A stretch of 64,000 nucleotides of DNA, taken from positions 1,302,001 to 1,366,000 of the forward strand of contig NZ_CP139348.1 of assembly GCF_038561965.1 (NCBI RefSeq). Direction: 5' to 3'. The stretch's first letter is position 1, and each line of letters begins with the position of its first letter. Of the stretch, positions 26,072-37,897 are shown one piece after another. Under the pieces are notes generated by a model. It was not told where the DNA came from and ran no database searches. It was given only the letters and a program-made list of their open reading frames with translations. The translations under genes and the position numbers were made by a program. Source of the DNA: Stutzerimonas stutzeri (GTDB lineage: Bacteria; Pseudomonadota; Gammaproteobacteria; Pseudomonadales; Pseudomonadaceae).

Positions 26072-27418
26072 ATGCAGCCTTCCACCCAAGCATCCAACGC
26101 CTGGCGCGTGCTGTTCCTGCTGTTCCTGGCGAACCTGTTCAACTTCTTCGATCGCACCATACCGGCGATCATTGCCGAGCCGATCCGCCTGGAGTGGAGC
26201 CTCAACGATTTCCAGCTCGGTCTGATTGGCACCGCCTTCACCATCGTCTATGCCATTGCCGGCCTGCCCCTGGGGCGCATGGCTGATCTCGGCTCACGGC
26301 GCAAGATCATGGGCTGGGGGCTGACTGCCTGGAGCGGCCTGACGGCGGTCAACGGGCTGGCTTGGAACTTCTGGAGTTTCCTGCTGGTGCGCATGGGGAT
26401 CGGCATCGGCGAGGCCAGTTACGCACCCGCCGCCAACTCGCTGATTGGCGATCTGTTCCCGGCGCACAAGCGCGCGCGGGCCATGGGCATCTTCATGCTG
26501 GGCCTGCCACTGGGCTTGCTGCTGGCATTCTTCACCATCGGCTCGATGGTCGAGGCCTTCGGTAGTTGGCGCGCGCCGTTCTTCATCGCGGCCGTGCCCG
26601 GCCTGGTGCTGGCGCTGTTCATCTTCTTCATCAAAGAGCCCAAGCGTGGTGCCGCCGAGACCGTCAAGGTGTCCCAGGAGCCGGTGAAGCAACCGATGCG
26701 CAAGGTGCTGTCTATTCGCACCTTCTGGTGGCTGGTGCTGGCCGGGCTGGCGTTCAACTTCGCGACGTATGCCTGTAACGCCTTCATGGTGCCGCTGTTG
26801 ATGCGCTACCACGGGGTTTCGTTGGTCCAGGCCTCGGTCGCCACCGGTGTGATCGTCGGGCTGACCGGGCTGTTCGGGCTGACGCTGGGCGGCTGGGTCG
26901 CTGACCGTATTCACCAGCGCTTCGCCCGTGGTCGCCTGATCTTCGCTGCTGTGAGCATGTTGATCGCGACCATCGCGACCGGCTATGCGCTGCTGGCTGG
27001 GCGTATCGAGGTCGGCATGTTCGTTGCGGTGTTCAGCATTGGCTGGCTGTTCTCCTACAACTTCTATACCTGCGTCTACACGGCGATTCAGGATGTGGTC
27101 GAACCGCGCCTGCGGGCCACCGCCATGGCGCTGTTCTTCGCCGGGCTATATCTGCTCGGTGGCGGTATGGGGACGGTGGTGGTGGGCCTGCTCTCGGACC
27201 ATTTCGCCGAGGCTGCCATGCTTGCCGCGGGCGCCAGCGAAATGGCCGAAGCCTTCCGTGCCGAGGGGCTGCATGGCGCGATGTACCTGATTCCTGGATC
27301 GCTGCTGCTGACCATGCTGTTTCTGTTCCAGGCGTCTCGCACCTTCTGTGCCGATGCCAAGCGCATGACCGCCGGGATGGCGGCGGATGCGCCCGACGCG
27401 GAGGCAGTACCCGCCTGA
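26072..27418 (+). CDS. MFS transporter (spinster-like)
   Basis: The 448-aa product has about 12 hydrophobic segments. The N-terminus (FLANLFNFFDRTIPAIIAEPIR) and loop 2-3 motif (GLPLGRMADLGSRRKIM) are typical of spinster-type major facilitator proteins, which move organic acids or lipids. It is 120 nt after hyi and followed by a clear terminator, so it may be co-regulated with the glyoxylate pair. The substrate cannot be read from the sequence. Confidence 0.83.
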   Translation: MQPSTQASNAWRVLFLLFLANLFNFFDRTIPAIIAEPIRLEWSLNDFQLGLIGTAFTIVYAIAGLPLGRMADLGSRRKIMGWGLTAWSGLTAVNGLAWNFWSFLLVRMGIGIGEASYAPAANSLIGDLFPAHKRARAMGIFMLGLPLGLLLAFFTIGSMVEAFGSWRAPFFIAAVPGLVLALFIFFIKEPKRGAAETVKVSQEPVKQPMRKVLSIRTFWWLVLAGLAFNFATYACNAFMVPLLMRYHGVSLVQASVATGVIVGLTGLFGLTLGGWVADRIHQRFARGRLIFAAVSMLIATIATGYALLAGRIEVGMFVAVFSIGWLFSYNFYTCVYTAIQDVVEPRLRATAMALFFAGLYLLGGGMGTVVVGLLSDHFAEAAMLAAGASEMAEAFRAEGLHGAMYLIPGSLLLTMLFLFQASRTFCADAKRMTAGMAADAPDAEAVPA

Positions 27419-27443
27419 TACGGCGTTGCGTTATGGGGTTTGT

Positions 27444-27474
27444 GCCCGGACCAGCAATGGCCGGGCATTTTTTT
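27444..27474 (+). terminator. Rho-independent terminator after the MFS gene
   Basis: A stem formed by 27444-27449 with 27461-27466, extended by 3 bp inside after a bulged A, closes a GCAA tetraloop. It is followed by a run of seven T. Confidence 0.9.
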
Positions 27475-27580
27475 GCCTGGCAAATAACGCCTTCGCCGGG
27501 ATAGCCGACGATAGGCCAGCAACCGAGAGCCACCTCCTTTACACTGCGCGGCCGTTTTTTCAGTAGCCGCGGAACAGACC

Positions 27581-28846
27581 ATGCTCAACGTCCCACCCGC
27601 CCGCGCCTGCGGCATCGACTTCGGCACCTCCAACTCGACGGTTGGCTGGTGGCGCCCGGACATGGACCCATTGATCGCGCTGGAAGGCGAGCAGCCGACG
27701 TTGCCGTCGGTGGTGTTCTTCAACCTCGAGGAGCGCCGGCCGGTTTATGGTCGCCAGGCGTTGAGCGAATACCTCGAAGGTTACGAGGGGCGCTTGATGC
27801 GCTCGCTCAAGAGCCTGCTCGGCTCCAAGCTGCTGAAAAGCGAAACCACGGTGCTTGGCAGCGCCATGCCGTTCAAGGAAATCCTCGGACTGTTCCTCGG
27901 CACCCTCAAGCAACGCGCGGAAACTGCTGCGGGGCGGCCATTCGAAGAGGTCGTGCTGGGGCGGCCGGTGTTCTTCGTCGATGACGATCCGCAGGCCGAT
28001 CGCGAGGCTGCCGATACCCTGGCTGGCGCAGCACGCAAGATCGGTTTCAAGGACGTGTCCTTCCAGTACGAGCCGATCGCCGCGGCGTTCGACTACGAAT
28101 CGCGTATCGAGCGGGAAGAGCGAGTGTTGATCGTCGATATCGGCGGCGGCACCTCCGACTTCTCGTTGGTACGACTGTCACCCGAGCGCCGCGCGATCGA
28201 GGACCGTCAGGCGGACATTCTCGCTACCGGCGGCGTACATATCGGCGGTACCGACTTCGACAAGCAGCTCAGCCTGAGCGGCGTGATGCCGCTGTTCGGC
28301 TATGGCAGCCGGATGAAGAGCGATGCGCCGATGCCCACCAGTACGCACCTCAACCTGGCGACCTGGCACACCATCAATGCCGTTTACGCGCCGGCCTCGC
28401 TACGGGCGCTGCAGAGCATGCGCTACGACATCGTCGATCCTACCGGCATTGATCGCTTGTACCGCCTGATCGAACAGCGTGCCGGGCACTGGCTGGCAAT
28501 GCAGGTCGAGCAGGGCAAGATCGAGTTGACCGAGGCAGAGCGTTTCGCCATTGATTTCCAGCGCATCGAACCCGAACTGTGCGCTGAACTGACCCGGCTT
28601 GGTTTCGAAAACGCCATCGCCGCACTGCTTGGGCGTATTGGTGGCAGCATCGAGCAGCTGCTGGCAGATGCCGGGGTGCGCCACGATCAGGTCGATACGG
28701 TGTTCTTCACCGGCGGCTCCAGCGCCATTCCAGCACTGCGCGACAGCGTTGCGGGACTTTTGCCACGGGCGCGGCATGTCGAAGGTAATCGCTTCGGCAG
28801 TATCGGCAGCGGATTGGCCATCGAGGCGCGCAAGCGCTACGGTTGA
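27581..28846 (+). CDS. yegD: Hsp70-like chaperone ATPase domain protein (YegD type)
   Basis: The 421-aa protein has the actin/Hsp70 ATPase fold: phosphate loop 1 GIDFGTSNSTVG, phosphate loop 2 VLIVDIGGGTSDFSLV and adenosine motif VFFTGGSSAIPALRD. It ends right after the nucleotide-binding domain, so the peptide-binding domain of DnaK is missing, as in E. coli YegD. The family's client is unknown. It is a single gene preceded by a terminator. Confidence 0.9.
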   Translation: MLNVPPARACGIDFGTSNSTVGWWRPDMDPLIALEGEQPTLPSVVFFNLEERRPVYGRQALSEYLEGYEGRLMRSLKSLLGSKLLKSETTVLGSAMPFKEILGLFLGTLKQRAETAAGRPFEEVVLGRPVFFVDDDPQADREAADTLAGAARKIGFKDVSFQYEPIAAAFDYESRIEREERVLIVDIGGGTSDFSLVRLSPERRAIEDRQADILATGGVHIGGTDFDKQLSLSGVMPLFGYGSRMKSDAPMPTSTHLNLATWHTINAVYAPASLRALQSMRYDIVDPTGIDRLYRLIEQRAGHWLAMQVEQGKIELTEAERFAIDFQRIEPELCAELTRLGFENAIAALLGRIGGSIEQLLADAGVRHDQVDTVFFTGGSSAIPALRDSVAGLLPRARHVEGNRFGSIGSGLAIEARKRYG

Positions 28847-28928
28847 GCCGGGACCGAAGTCACGCGCTGACACACAAACTTCACATTTGCGTGCCAACAC
28901 CTGCCCAGGCGTACAGGTCCCAGTACTG

Positions 28929-29864
28929 GTGCTCAAACGGAGCGTCTTTATCGAGGAGAAACCTGATGGCCGCCCTGCACGCAATGCCGCCAAGGAGGTG
29001 CGCAAGGTCGCCCTGCAGCGCATCGAGAAGGCGATCCAGGCCCTTTGCGTCGAACCGTCCGAGCGTGCAGAAGGGGTACATCAGGCACGCAAGCGTTTCA
29101 AAGAGCTGCGCGCACTGTTGCGGCTGGTGCGCGAGCCCCTCGGCGCACGATTCAAGCTCGACAACCGTCGGCTGCGCGACGTGGGGCGGTGCTTAGCCGA
29201 ATCGCGTGATGCTGCGGCCATGTTGGAAAGCTGGGATGCCCTGTCGCGAACCGACCAGTCGCTGTTCGTCAGCGATGCATTTCGGCAGATCCGTCTGCAA
29301 TTGCAGCAGCGCGCCGCTCCGCAGGGCGAGGTGCATGCGACTTTCGATTCGGATGTGGCGCAGGTGCTTGGTGAACTGCGTGCGCTGACCCAGGACGTTC
29401 AGCACTGGAAGCTCCCGGGCAAGGGCTTCGACCTGCTGGCCGACGGCTTGCGGCGGACCTATGCCGATGGTGTGCGGGATCTGGCGCGGGCGCAAAAGCA
29501 AGGCTCGGACGAGCTACTGCACGAGTGGCGCAAGCGGGTGAAGGATCACTGGTATCACTGCCAGTTGCTGTCGCCATGCTGGCCAGAGGCTCTGGAAAGC
29601 CGAGCCGAGCAGCTCAAGCAGCTCGCCGACGCGCTGGGTGATGATCACGACCTGGCGGTGATGACTCAGCTGATGCAGGGCGAGCCTGAGCTGTTCGGTG
29701 TGCCGGAAGCCCGTGACGCGTTGCAGCGCTGTATCGAGCAGCGGCGTGTGCAGTTGCAGCAGCGAGCATTGCGCCTGGGCCGTCGCTTGTATGCCGAACC
29801 ACCCAAAGCGCTGGCCGCCCGATTTGGCGCGTACTGGCGGATCGCGCGTAAAGATCAGGGGTAG
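28929..29864 (+). CDS. CHAD domain-containing protein
   Basis: The product is about 311 aa and helical with conserved His/Arg/Lys: HQARKRFKELRALLRLVR, RDVGRCLAESRDAA, LHEWRKRVKDHWYHCQLL and ADALGDDHDLAVM. This is the CHAD pattern of polyphosphate-binding proteins. The GTG at 28929 (VLKRSVFIEEKPDG) gives a family-like N-terminus but a weak RBS. A perfect GAGGAG lies ahead of ATG 28966, which is in another frame and reads non-coding protein. The true start, or an upstream frameshift, is therefore open. Confidence 0.8.
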   Translation: MLKRSVFIEEKPDGRPARNAAKEVRKVALQRIEKAIQALCVEPSERAEGVHQARKRFKELRALLRLVREPLGARFKLDNRRLRDVGRCLAESRDAAAMLESWDALSRTDQSLFVSDAFRQIRLQLQQRAAPQGEVHATFDSDVAQVLGELRALTQDVQHWKLPGKGFDLLADGLRRTYADGVRDLARAQKQGSDELLHEWRKRVKDHWYHCQLLSPCWPEALESRAEQLKQLADALGDDHDLAVMTQLMQGEPELFGVPEARDALQRCIEQRRVQLQQRALRLGRRLYAEPPKALAARFGAYWRIARKDQG

Positions 29865-29956
29865 GCGCCTTCGCTTCGTCGTCGGTACTGTGACTGAAGT
29901 GCGGTCCGATTTGCTCCGGTCGGTGAGCTGCGGTCTAGCCGCTAACGCTCCAATCG

Positions 29957-29993
29957 GCGTCCCTAGAGTGGGCTTCTGCCCATCCTAGGACGC
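29957..29993. terminator. Hairpin between convergent CHAD gene and rapA
   Basis: An interrupted stem of about 14 bp (29957-29973 with 29978-29993) has a TTCT loop, located between two convergent genes. It could stop transcription from both sides, although T-runs are poor. Confidence 0.5.
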
Positions 29994-30000
29994 TAGGACA

Positions 30001-32850
30001 CTAACCGGCCACAAGTACTCGAATCGCTTCCAGGCGTAACCCGGCCTTTTCCAGCGCAGCCAGGCCATCTTCGCGCTGCTGACGCAGTGCTTCGATTTCG
30101 CTGTCACGCACGCTCGGGTTGACCGCTTGCAGCGCCGTCAGGCGGGCCAGTTCCTCGTCCAGCCCGGCCTTGAGCTTGCGCTGGGCTTCGGCGACACGCT
30201 CGGTGTGGCGCGGCGCGATCTTGGTTTCGGCAGCGGCGATCTGGGTGGCCAGAACGTCACGCTGGGCCTGGACGAACTTGTTGGCACTGGCCCGTGGCAC
30301 GCTTTCCAGCTGATCGTTGAGCGTGTCGAAGGCGACCTTCGATGCCAGATCATTGCCGTTGCCGTCGAGCAGGCAGCGCAGCGCCAATGGCGGCAGGAAG
30401 CGGCTCAGCTGCAGTACGCGTGGCGCCACTACCTCGCTGACGAACAGCAGCTCGAGCAATACGGTGCCAGGCTTGAGCGCTTTGTTCTTGATCAGCGCTA
30501 CAGCGGTGTTACCCATCGAGCCGGACAGCACGAGGTCCATGCCGCCTTGCACCATGGGGTGTTCCCACGTGAGGAACTGCATGTCTTCACGGGCCAGCGC
30601 CTGTTCCCGGTCATAGGTGATGGTCACGGCTTCGTCGTCACCCAGCGGGAAGCTGGCATCCAGCATCTTTTCGCTGGGGCGCAGTACCAGGGCGTTCTCG
30701 GAATGATCTTCGCTGTCGATACCGAATGCATCGAACAGCTCTTCCATGTAGATCGGCAGGGCGAACTGGTCGTCCTGTTCATCGATGGCTTCGACCAGTG
30801 CCTTGCCTTGCTCGCCACCGCCGGAATTGAGTTCCAGCAGGCGGTCACGGCCGGCATGCAGGTCGGCTTCCAGGCGTTCGCGCTCGGCGCGGGCCTCGTC
30901 GATGAGTTTCTGGAACTCGTCGTCGTCACCTTCCTCCAGCTGGCTCAGCAGGCGCGGGCCGAACTGGTGCTGCAGCGCGTTGCCGGTCGGGCAGGTGTTG
31001 AGGAAAGCGTTAAGCGCCTGGTGATACCAGGTGAACAGGCGTTCCTGCGGGCTGGTTTCCAGATACGGCACGTGCAGCTGGATAACGTGAGCCTGGCCGA
31101 TCCGGTCGAGACGACCGATGCGCTGCTCCAGCAAATCCGGGTGCGCCGGCAGATCGAACAGCACCAGATGATGAGCGAACTGGAAGTTACGGCCTTCGCT
31201 GCCGATCTCGGAACAGATCAGCACCTGCGCACCGAATTCTTCATCGGCGAAGTAGGCGGCGGCGCGGTCGCGTTCGAGAATGCTCATGCCTTCGTGGAAA
31301 ACCGTGGCCGGAATGCCGGAGCGCACGCGCAGTGCGTCTTCCAGGTCCAGTGCGGTTTCGGCATGGGCGCAGATCACCAGAACCTTGAACTTCTTCAGCA
31401 TCTTCAGCGTGTCGATCAACCACTCGACGCGCGGATCGAACTGCCACCAGCGATTGGCTGCTTCGCCGTCTTCCTGCTGGCTCTGAAAGGCCACTTCCGG
31501 ATACAGCTCAGCGTGCTCGCCCAGCGGCAATTCAAGGTATTCGGCGGGGCAGGGCAGCGGATAAGGATGCAGCTGGCGCTCGGGGAAACCCTGCACGGCC
31601 GCACGGGTGTTGCGGAACAGCAGGCGGCCGGTGCCGTGGCGGTCGAGCAATTCGCGAATCAGGCGGCTGCTGGCTTCGATGTCGCCATCTGTGGCCGCGG
31701 CGAGCAGCGCTTCACCTTCGGCACCGAGGAAGTCATGGATGGTCTGGTGCGCTTCATGCGACAGCCGACCCTCGTCTAGCAGTTCCTGCACCGCCCGGGC
31801 GACCGGCTGATAGCTGGCGCTTTCGGCGCGGAAGGCTTCGAGGTCATGAAAACGATTCGGGTCGAGCAGGCGCAGGCGGGCGAAGTGGCTTTCCTGGCCG
31901 AGCTGTTCCGGTGTTGCGGTCAGCAGCAGCACGCCGGGAATCACTTCAGACAGCTGTTCGACCAGCTTGTACTCGGCACTGGCGTTCTCGGGGTGCCAGA
32001 CCAGATGGTGCGCCTCGTCCACGACCAGCAGGTCCCAGCCGGCAGCGAACGCGGCGTCCTGCGCGCGTTCGTCGTCTTTCAGCCACTCCAGCGCGACCAA
32101 TGCCAATTGGGTGTCTTCGAATGGATTGCTGGCATCGCTTTCGATAAAGCGCTCGTCATCGAACAGTGCGACTTCCAGATTGAAGCGGCGGCGCATTTCC
32201 ACCAGCCACTGATGCTGCAAGTTCTCCGGCACCAAAATAAGTACGCGCTTGGCGCGCCCGGAGAGCAGTTGGCGGTGGATGACCAGACCGGCTTCGATAG
32301 TCTTGCCGAGGCCCACTTCGTCCGCCAGCAATACGCGGGGGGCGATACGGTCGGCGACTTCCTTGGCGATGTGCAGCTGGTGCGCGATGGGTTGCGCACG
32401 CACGCCACCCAGCCCCCAAAGCGTGGAGGTCAGCTGTTTGCTCTGATTTTCCAGGGTGTGATAGCGCAGCTTGAACCAGTTCAGCGGGTCGATCTGGCCG
32501 GCGAACAGACGGTCGCTGGCGAGGCGGAACTGGATGAAGTTGGAAAGCTGGGTCTCGGGCAGGGTGCGGGCTTCGTTCTGCGCGGTCAGGCCGTGATAGA
32601 CCAGCAATCCGTCGACGTCATCGACTTCGCGCACGGTCATCTTCCAGCCTTCAAAGTGAGTGACTTCGTCACCCGGAACGAAACGCACGCGGGTCAGCGG
32701 GGCGCTGCGTGCGGCGTACTGGCGGGTTTCGCCCGTCGCGGGATAGAGCACGGTTAGCATCCGGCCATCCAGCATGAGGATGGTTCCCAGACCGAGTTCC
32801 GCTTCGCTGTCGCTGATCCAGCGTTGCCCCGGTAGATACTGCTGCGCCAT
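30001..32850 (-). CDS. rapA: RNA polymerase-associated helicase-like ATPase RapA (HepA)
   Basis: The 949-aa SWI2/SNF2 ATPase recycles stalled RNA polymerase; E. coli RapA is 968 aa. The N-terminal tandem Tudor-like region (QRWISDSEAELGLGTIL) is present. Helicase motifs follow: motif I LADEVGLGKTIEAG near residues 176-189, motif II VVDEAHHLVW, motif III LLTATPEQLG, and motif VI QRIGRLDRIGQAH. The C-terminal RapA domain is present. It is transcribed alone, divergent from the small-protein/AlkB operon. Confidence 0.97.
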   Translation of the reverse strand: MAQQYLPGQRWISDSEAELGLGTILMLDGRMLTVLYPATGETRQYAARSAPLTRVRFVPGDEVTHFEGWKMTVREVDDVDGLLVYHGLTAQNEARTLPETQLSNFIQFRLASDRLFAGQIDPLNWFKLRYHTLENQSKQLTSTLWGLGGVRAQPIAHQLHIAKEVADRIAPRVLLADEVGLGKTIEAGLVIHRQLLSGRAKRVLILVPENLQHQWLVEMRRRFNLEVALFDDERFIESDASNPFEDTQLALVALEWLKDDERAQDAAFAAGWDLLVVDEAHHLVWHPENASAEYKLVEQLSEVIPGVLLLTATPEQLGQESHFARLRLLDPNRFHDLEAFRAESASYQPVARAVQELLDEGRLSHEAHQTIHDFLGAEGEALLAAATDGDIEASSRLIRELLDRHGTGRLLFRNTRAAVQGFPERQLHPYPLPCPAEYLELPLGEHAELYPEVAFQSQQEDGEAANRWWQFDPRVEWLIDTLKMLKKFKVLVICAHAETALDLEDALRVRSGIPATVFHEGMSILERDRAAAYFADEEFGAQVLICSEIGSEGRNFQFAHHLVLFDLPAHPDLLEQRIGRLDRIGQAHVIQLHVPYLETSPQERLFTWYHQALNAFLNTCPTGNALQHQFGPRLLSQLEEGDDDEFQKLIDEARAERERLEADLHAGRDRLLELNSGGGEQGKALVEAIDEQDDQFALPIYMEELFDAFGIDSEDHSENALVLRPSEKMLDASFPLGDDEAVTITYDREQALAREDMQFLTWEHPMVQGGMDLVLSGSMGNTAVALIKNKALKPGTVLLELLFVSEVVAPRVLQLSRFLPPLALRCLLDGNGNDLASKVAFDTLNDQLESVPRASANKFVQAQRDVLATQIAAAETKIAPRHTERVAEAQRKLKAGLDEELARLTALQAVNPSVRDSEIEALRQQREDGLAALEKAGLRLEAIRVLVAG

Positions 32851-32995
32851 GCTGCCTCCCGCTGTGAAAAAGCCGGCTATCTTAACGGAACGTTGCCATC
32901 AGAGCGACGACCGATGGCGACTGTTCGACGCATGAAGTGTAGCGGTCCTGTTAAAGTTGGCCGGTGCGGCGCCGATTCATCGGTAAAGAGGGGTA

Positions 32996-33298
32996 ATGAG
33001 CATGCTGCCACCCATTCCATCAGGCGTAATTCCGGTCAGCGCCCAGCAGGACGTCGTCAAGCCTCGCCCGGAAATCGCCCCGGTGGCGCCCGTGCAGCCA
33101 AGCCCCGACGAAAGTGCAGTCACGCTCGATCGCCGGCACCCGCAAGAGAGCGAGCAGATGCTGCGTGACGAACAGCGTCGGCGGCAGCGTCGTGGTTATA
33201 CCCCCGAAGAGCTGGCGACCGGCGAGACCGATGAGCAGGACCAGGCCGAGCTCGACGAGCTGCCGCGTCAGGGGCTCTGGGTGGATGTCGAGGTCTGA
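32996..33298 (+). CDS. Conserved hypothetical protein, disordered/charged
   Basis: The 100-aa product has a Pro/Val-rich N-terminus (MSMLPPIPSGVIPVSAQQDV) and a highly charged C-terminus (RDEQRRRQRRGYTPEELATG, then acidic). No membrane segment or enzyme motif is seen, and it is likely unstructured. Similar short proteins occur in pseudomonads, sometimes misnamed as aspartate-semialdehyde dehydrogenase; nothing here supports that. It is the first gene of an operon with the AlkB-like and Lys-rich proteins. Confidence 0.7.
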   Translation: MSMLPPIPSGVIPVSAQQDVVKPRPEIAPVAPVQPSPDESAVTLDRRHPQESEQMLRDEQRRRQRRGYTPEELATGETDEQDQAELDELPRQGLWVDVEV

Positions 33299-33299
33299 C

Positions 33300-33917
33300 G
33301 TGTTCGCTGCCGAGCCGAGCCGAGACACGGTGATCGCGCTTCCGGACGCGCTGCTGGACTACCGGGTAGGTTGGGTCGACGGCGAGACCGCGGATGTCTG
33401 GCTGCGCGAGCTGATCGAGAGCACGCCCTGGTCGCAGCCGGAAATCCGCATCTACGGCCGATTGTTGCCAGTGCCGCGACTGGTCGCCTGGTATGGCGAT
33501 GCCGGCGTCGGGTATCGCTATTCGGGCTTGCAGCACGAGCCGCTGCCGTGGACCCCATTGCTGCATGGCGTGCGTGAGCGTCTGGAGAAGGAAACCGGCC
33601 AGCGCTTCAATGGTGTGCTGCTCAACCTGTATCGCGACGGGCGCGACGCGATGGGATGGCATAGCGATGATGAAGCGGAGCTGGGCGAGTGCCCGACGGT
33701 CGCTTCGTTGAGCCTGGGCGCCGAACGGCGCTTCGATCTGCGGCGCAAGGGCAGCGGACCGATTCAACATTCGCTCGTTCTGAGCCATGGCTCGCTGCTG
33801 GTCATGAGTGGCGCGACGCAGCATCATTGGCAGCACCAGATTGCGCGCGCCAGCAAGGTGCTGCAGCCGCGCGTCAACCTGACTTTCCGCCTGATCCAGC
33901 CGAGACCGACGCGATGA
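33300..33917 (+). CDS. AlkB-family 2-oxoglutarate/Fe(II)-dependent dioxygenase
   Basis: The 205-aa product starts at GTG 33300, one base after the preceding stop. The double-stranded beta-helix motifs of AlkB are visible: NGVLLNLYRDGRDAMGWHSDDE supplies the first His and the Asp, and SGATQHHWQHQI the second His. RVNLTFR supplies the 2-oxoglutarate-binding arginines. The layout resembles the short ALKBH2/3-like bacterial branch that oxidatively removes alkyl lesions from DNA bases. It overlaps the next gene by 4 nt. Confidence 0.88.
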   Translation: MFAAEPSRDTVIALPDALLDYRVGWVDGETADVWLRELIESTPWSQPEIRIYGRLLPVPRLVAWYGDAGVGYRYSGLQHEPLPWTPLLHGVRERLEKETGQRFNGVLLNLYRDGRDAMGWHSDDEAELGECPTVASLSLGAERRFDLRRKGSGPIQHSLVLSHGSLLVMSGATQHHWQHQIARASKVLQPRVNLTFRLIQPRPTR

Positions 33918-34078
33918 GTACCGACGATAAACTGATCGACTTCAACGCTGAGCGCGCCAAACGCGTGCATGACCTCAACGACAAACGCCTCGAGGACATG
34001 CGCAATGTCTTCGAACAGGTGCTGCCGCTTGGGCAGGCGAAAAAGAAGAAGGGCAAGCGCGCCCCGAAAAAACGTTAG
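33914..34078 (+). CDS. Small Lys-rich hypothetical protein
   Basis: The 54-aa product overlaps the stop of the AlkB gene (ATGA at 33914). The first half is an amphipathic helix (NAERAKRVHDLNDKRLEDMR) and the end is strongly basic (KKKKGKRAPKKR), suggesting nucleic-acid or ribosome binding. No named family is recognised. Its coupling to a DNA-repair dioxygenase is the only functional hint. Confidence 0.65.
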   Translation: MSTDDKLIDFNAERAKRVHDLNDKRLEDMRNVFEQVLPLGQAKKKKGKRAPKKR

Positions 34079-34209
34079 CCGCCTGCGTCGGGACGCGTTA
34101 CCGCAGCGCGCTCATAACGATTGGCTATTAAGCAGCAAGTGCAACCTCCCGCGCTGAACCCCGCCTACTTCTGCTACCCCCTGGATCACGCCCAAAAGCC
34201 CCTGTTTTC

Positions 34210-34223
34210 TTGACTTGGATCAG
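34210..34223 (+). promoter_or_regulatory. Upstream ANR/FNR-like box
   Basis: TTGAC-N4-ATCAG matches the FNR/ANR palindrome (TTGAT-N4-ATCAA) with two mismatches. It lies 50 nt upstream of a second, better placed box. Confidence 0.55.
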
Positions 34224-34259
34224 TCGTTTCATGCGCCTGTGGGCGCCATTTTGCGGCCA

Positions 34260-34301
34260 TTGATCCGGGTCAATTTTTTCAAGGGGAAGCGGGTTTAACT
34301 T
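34260..34301 (+). promoter_or_regulatory. ANR/FNR-dependent promoter of ccoM
   Basis: TTGAT-N4-GTCAA (34260-34273) differs from the FNR/ANR consensus at one base. A TAACTT -10-like element lies at 34296-34301. A transcription start near 34308 would put the box centre (34266.5) at -41.5, the class II activation position. Confidence 0.78.
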
Positions 34302-34342
34302 GAACCCATCGAACAGCGAATCAAGTTTCGGAGGTAGGTCTC

Positions 34343-34453
34343 ATGTTTGTCGATGATGTGGTGCTCGCAGGGGTGGTCACGGTCGGCCTAATGGTCGCCT
34401 TCCTCGCAGGTTTCGGATATTTCATTTGGCGGGACGCTCACAAGAAGAGCTGA
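34343..34453 (+). CDS. ccoM: cbb3-type cytochrome c oxidase subunit CcoM
   Basis: The 36-residue single-pass membrane protein has a short acidic N-terminus (MFVDDVV), about 22 hydrophobic residues and a basic tail (WRDAHKKS). GGAGG lies 8 nt before the ATG. Length and sequence match my memory of CcoM, the extra transmembrane helix found in the P. stutzeri cbb3 oxidase structure and needed for complex stability. The ANR-type promoter just upstream fits a microaerobic oxidase subunit encoded away from ccoNOQP. It was found by reading the region directly, being much shorter than a typical gene-calling cutoff. Confidence 0.85.
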   Translation: MFVDDVVLAGVVTVGLMVAFLAGFGYFIWRDAHKKS

Positions 34454-34486
34454 GCCCGACAAATTCAAAGAGCACGCAAGGCATTT

Positions 34487-34513
34487 AGGCGACCTATGGT
34501 CGCCTTTTTTTTT
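34487..34513 (+). terminator. Rho-independent terminator of ccoM
   Basis: A perfect 8-bp stem (34487-34494 with 34498-34505) has a 3-nt loop and runs into nine T. ccoM is therefore a monocistronic unit. Confidence 0.95.
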
Positions 34514-34527
34514 GCTTTAGCCGCACC

Positions 34528-37647
<3,120 letters not shown>

Positions 37648-37819
37648 GGATGAGGGTCCCGTTGTTGTTCTTGTTGTATTGCTCACCCGATGATCGGCGC
37701 GCGGTATCCGTCACGCATCCTCCGCCTGGGCATCGCACGGGGCGTAGCCAAGGGCCGTAATAGCGTTCTGCTTATCCCCCGGCCGGCTATTGATCTATTG
37801 GGCCGAGCGAGGCGCAGTT

Positions 37820-37848
37820 GAAAAGAAAAGGGCGCCGATCAGGCGCCC
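37820..37848 (-). terminator. Rho-independent terminator of the MaoC gene
   Basis: A 7-bp stem (37830-37836 with 37842-37848) has a 5-nt loop and a T-rich tail on the minus strand (37820-37829), downstream of the MaoC-like gene. Confidence 0.88.
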
Positions 37849-37897
37849 TCAGTTTGCCGCCTTCAACGAAGCGACGATGCCAGCAAGGTGGCAATGC

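Noticed and set aside
30127..31779. A 550-codon plus-strand frame opposite rapA
   Set aside because: The plus strand here is antisense to clear RapA helicase motifs; the translation is low-complexity and lacks an RBS.
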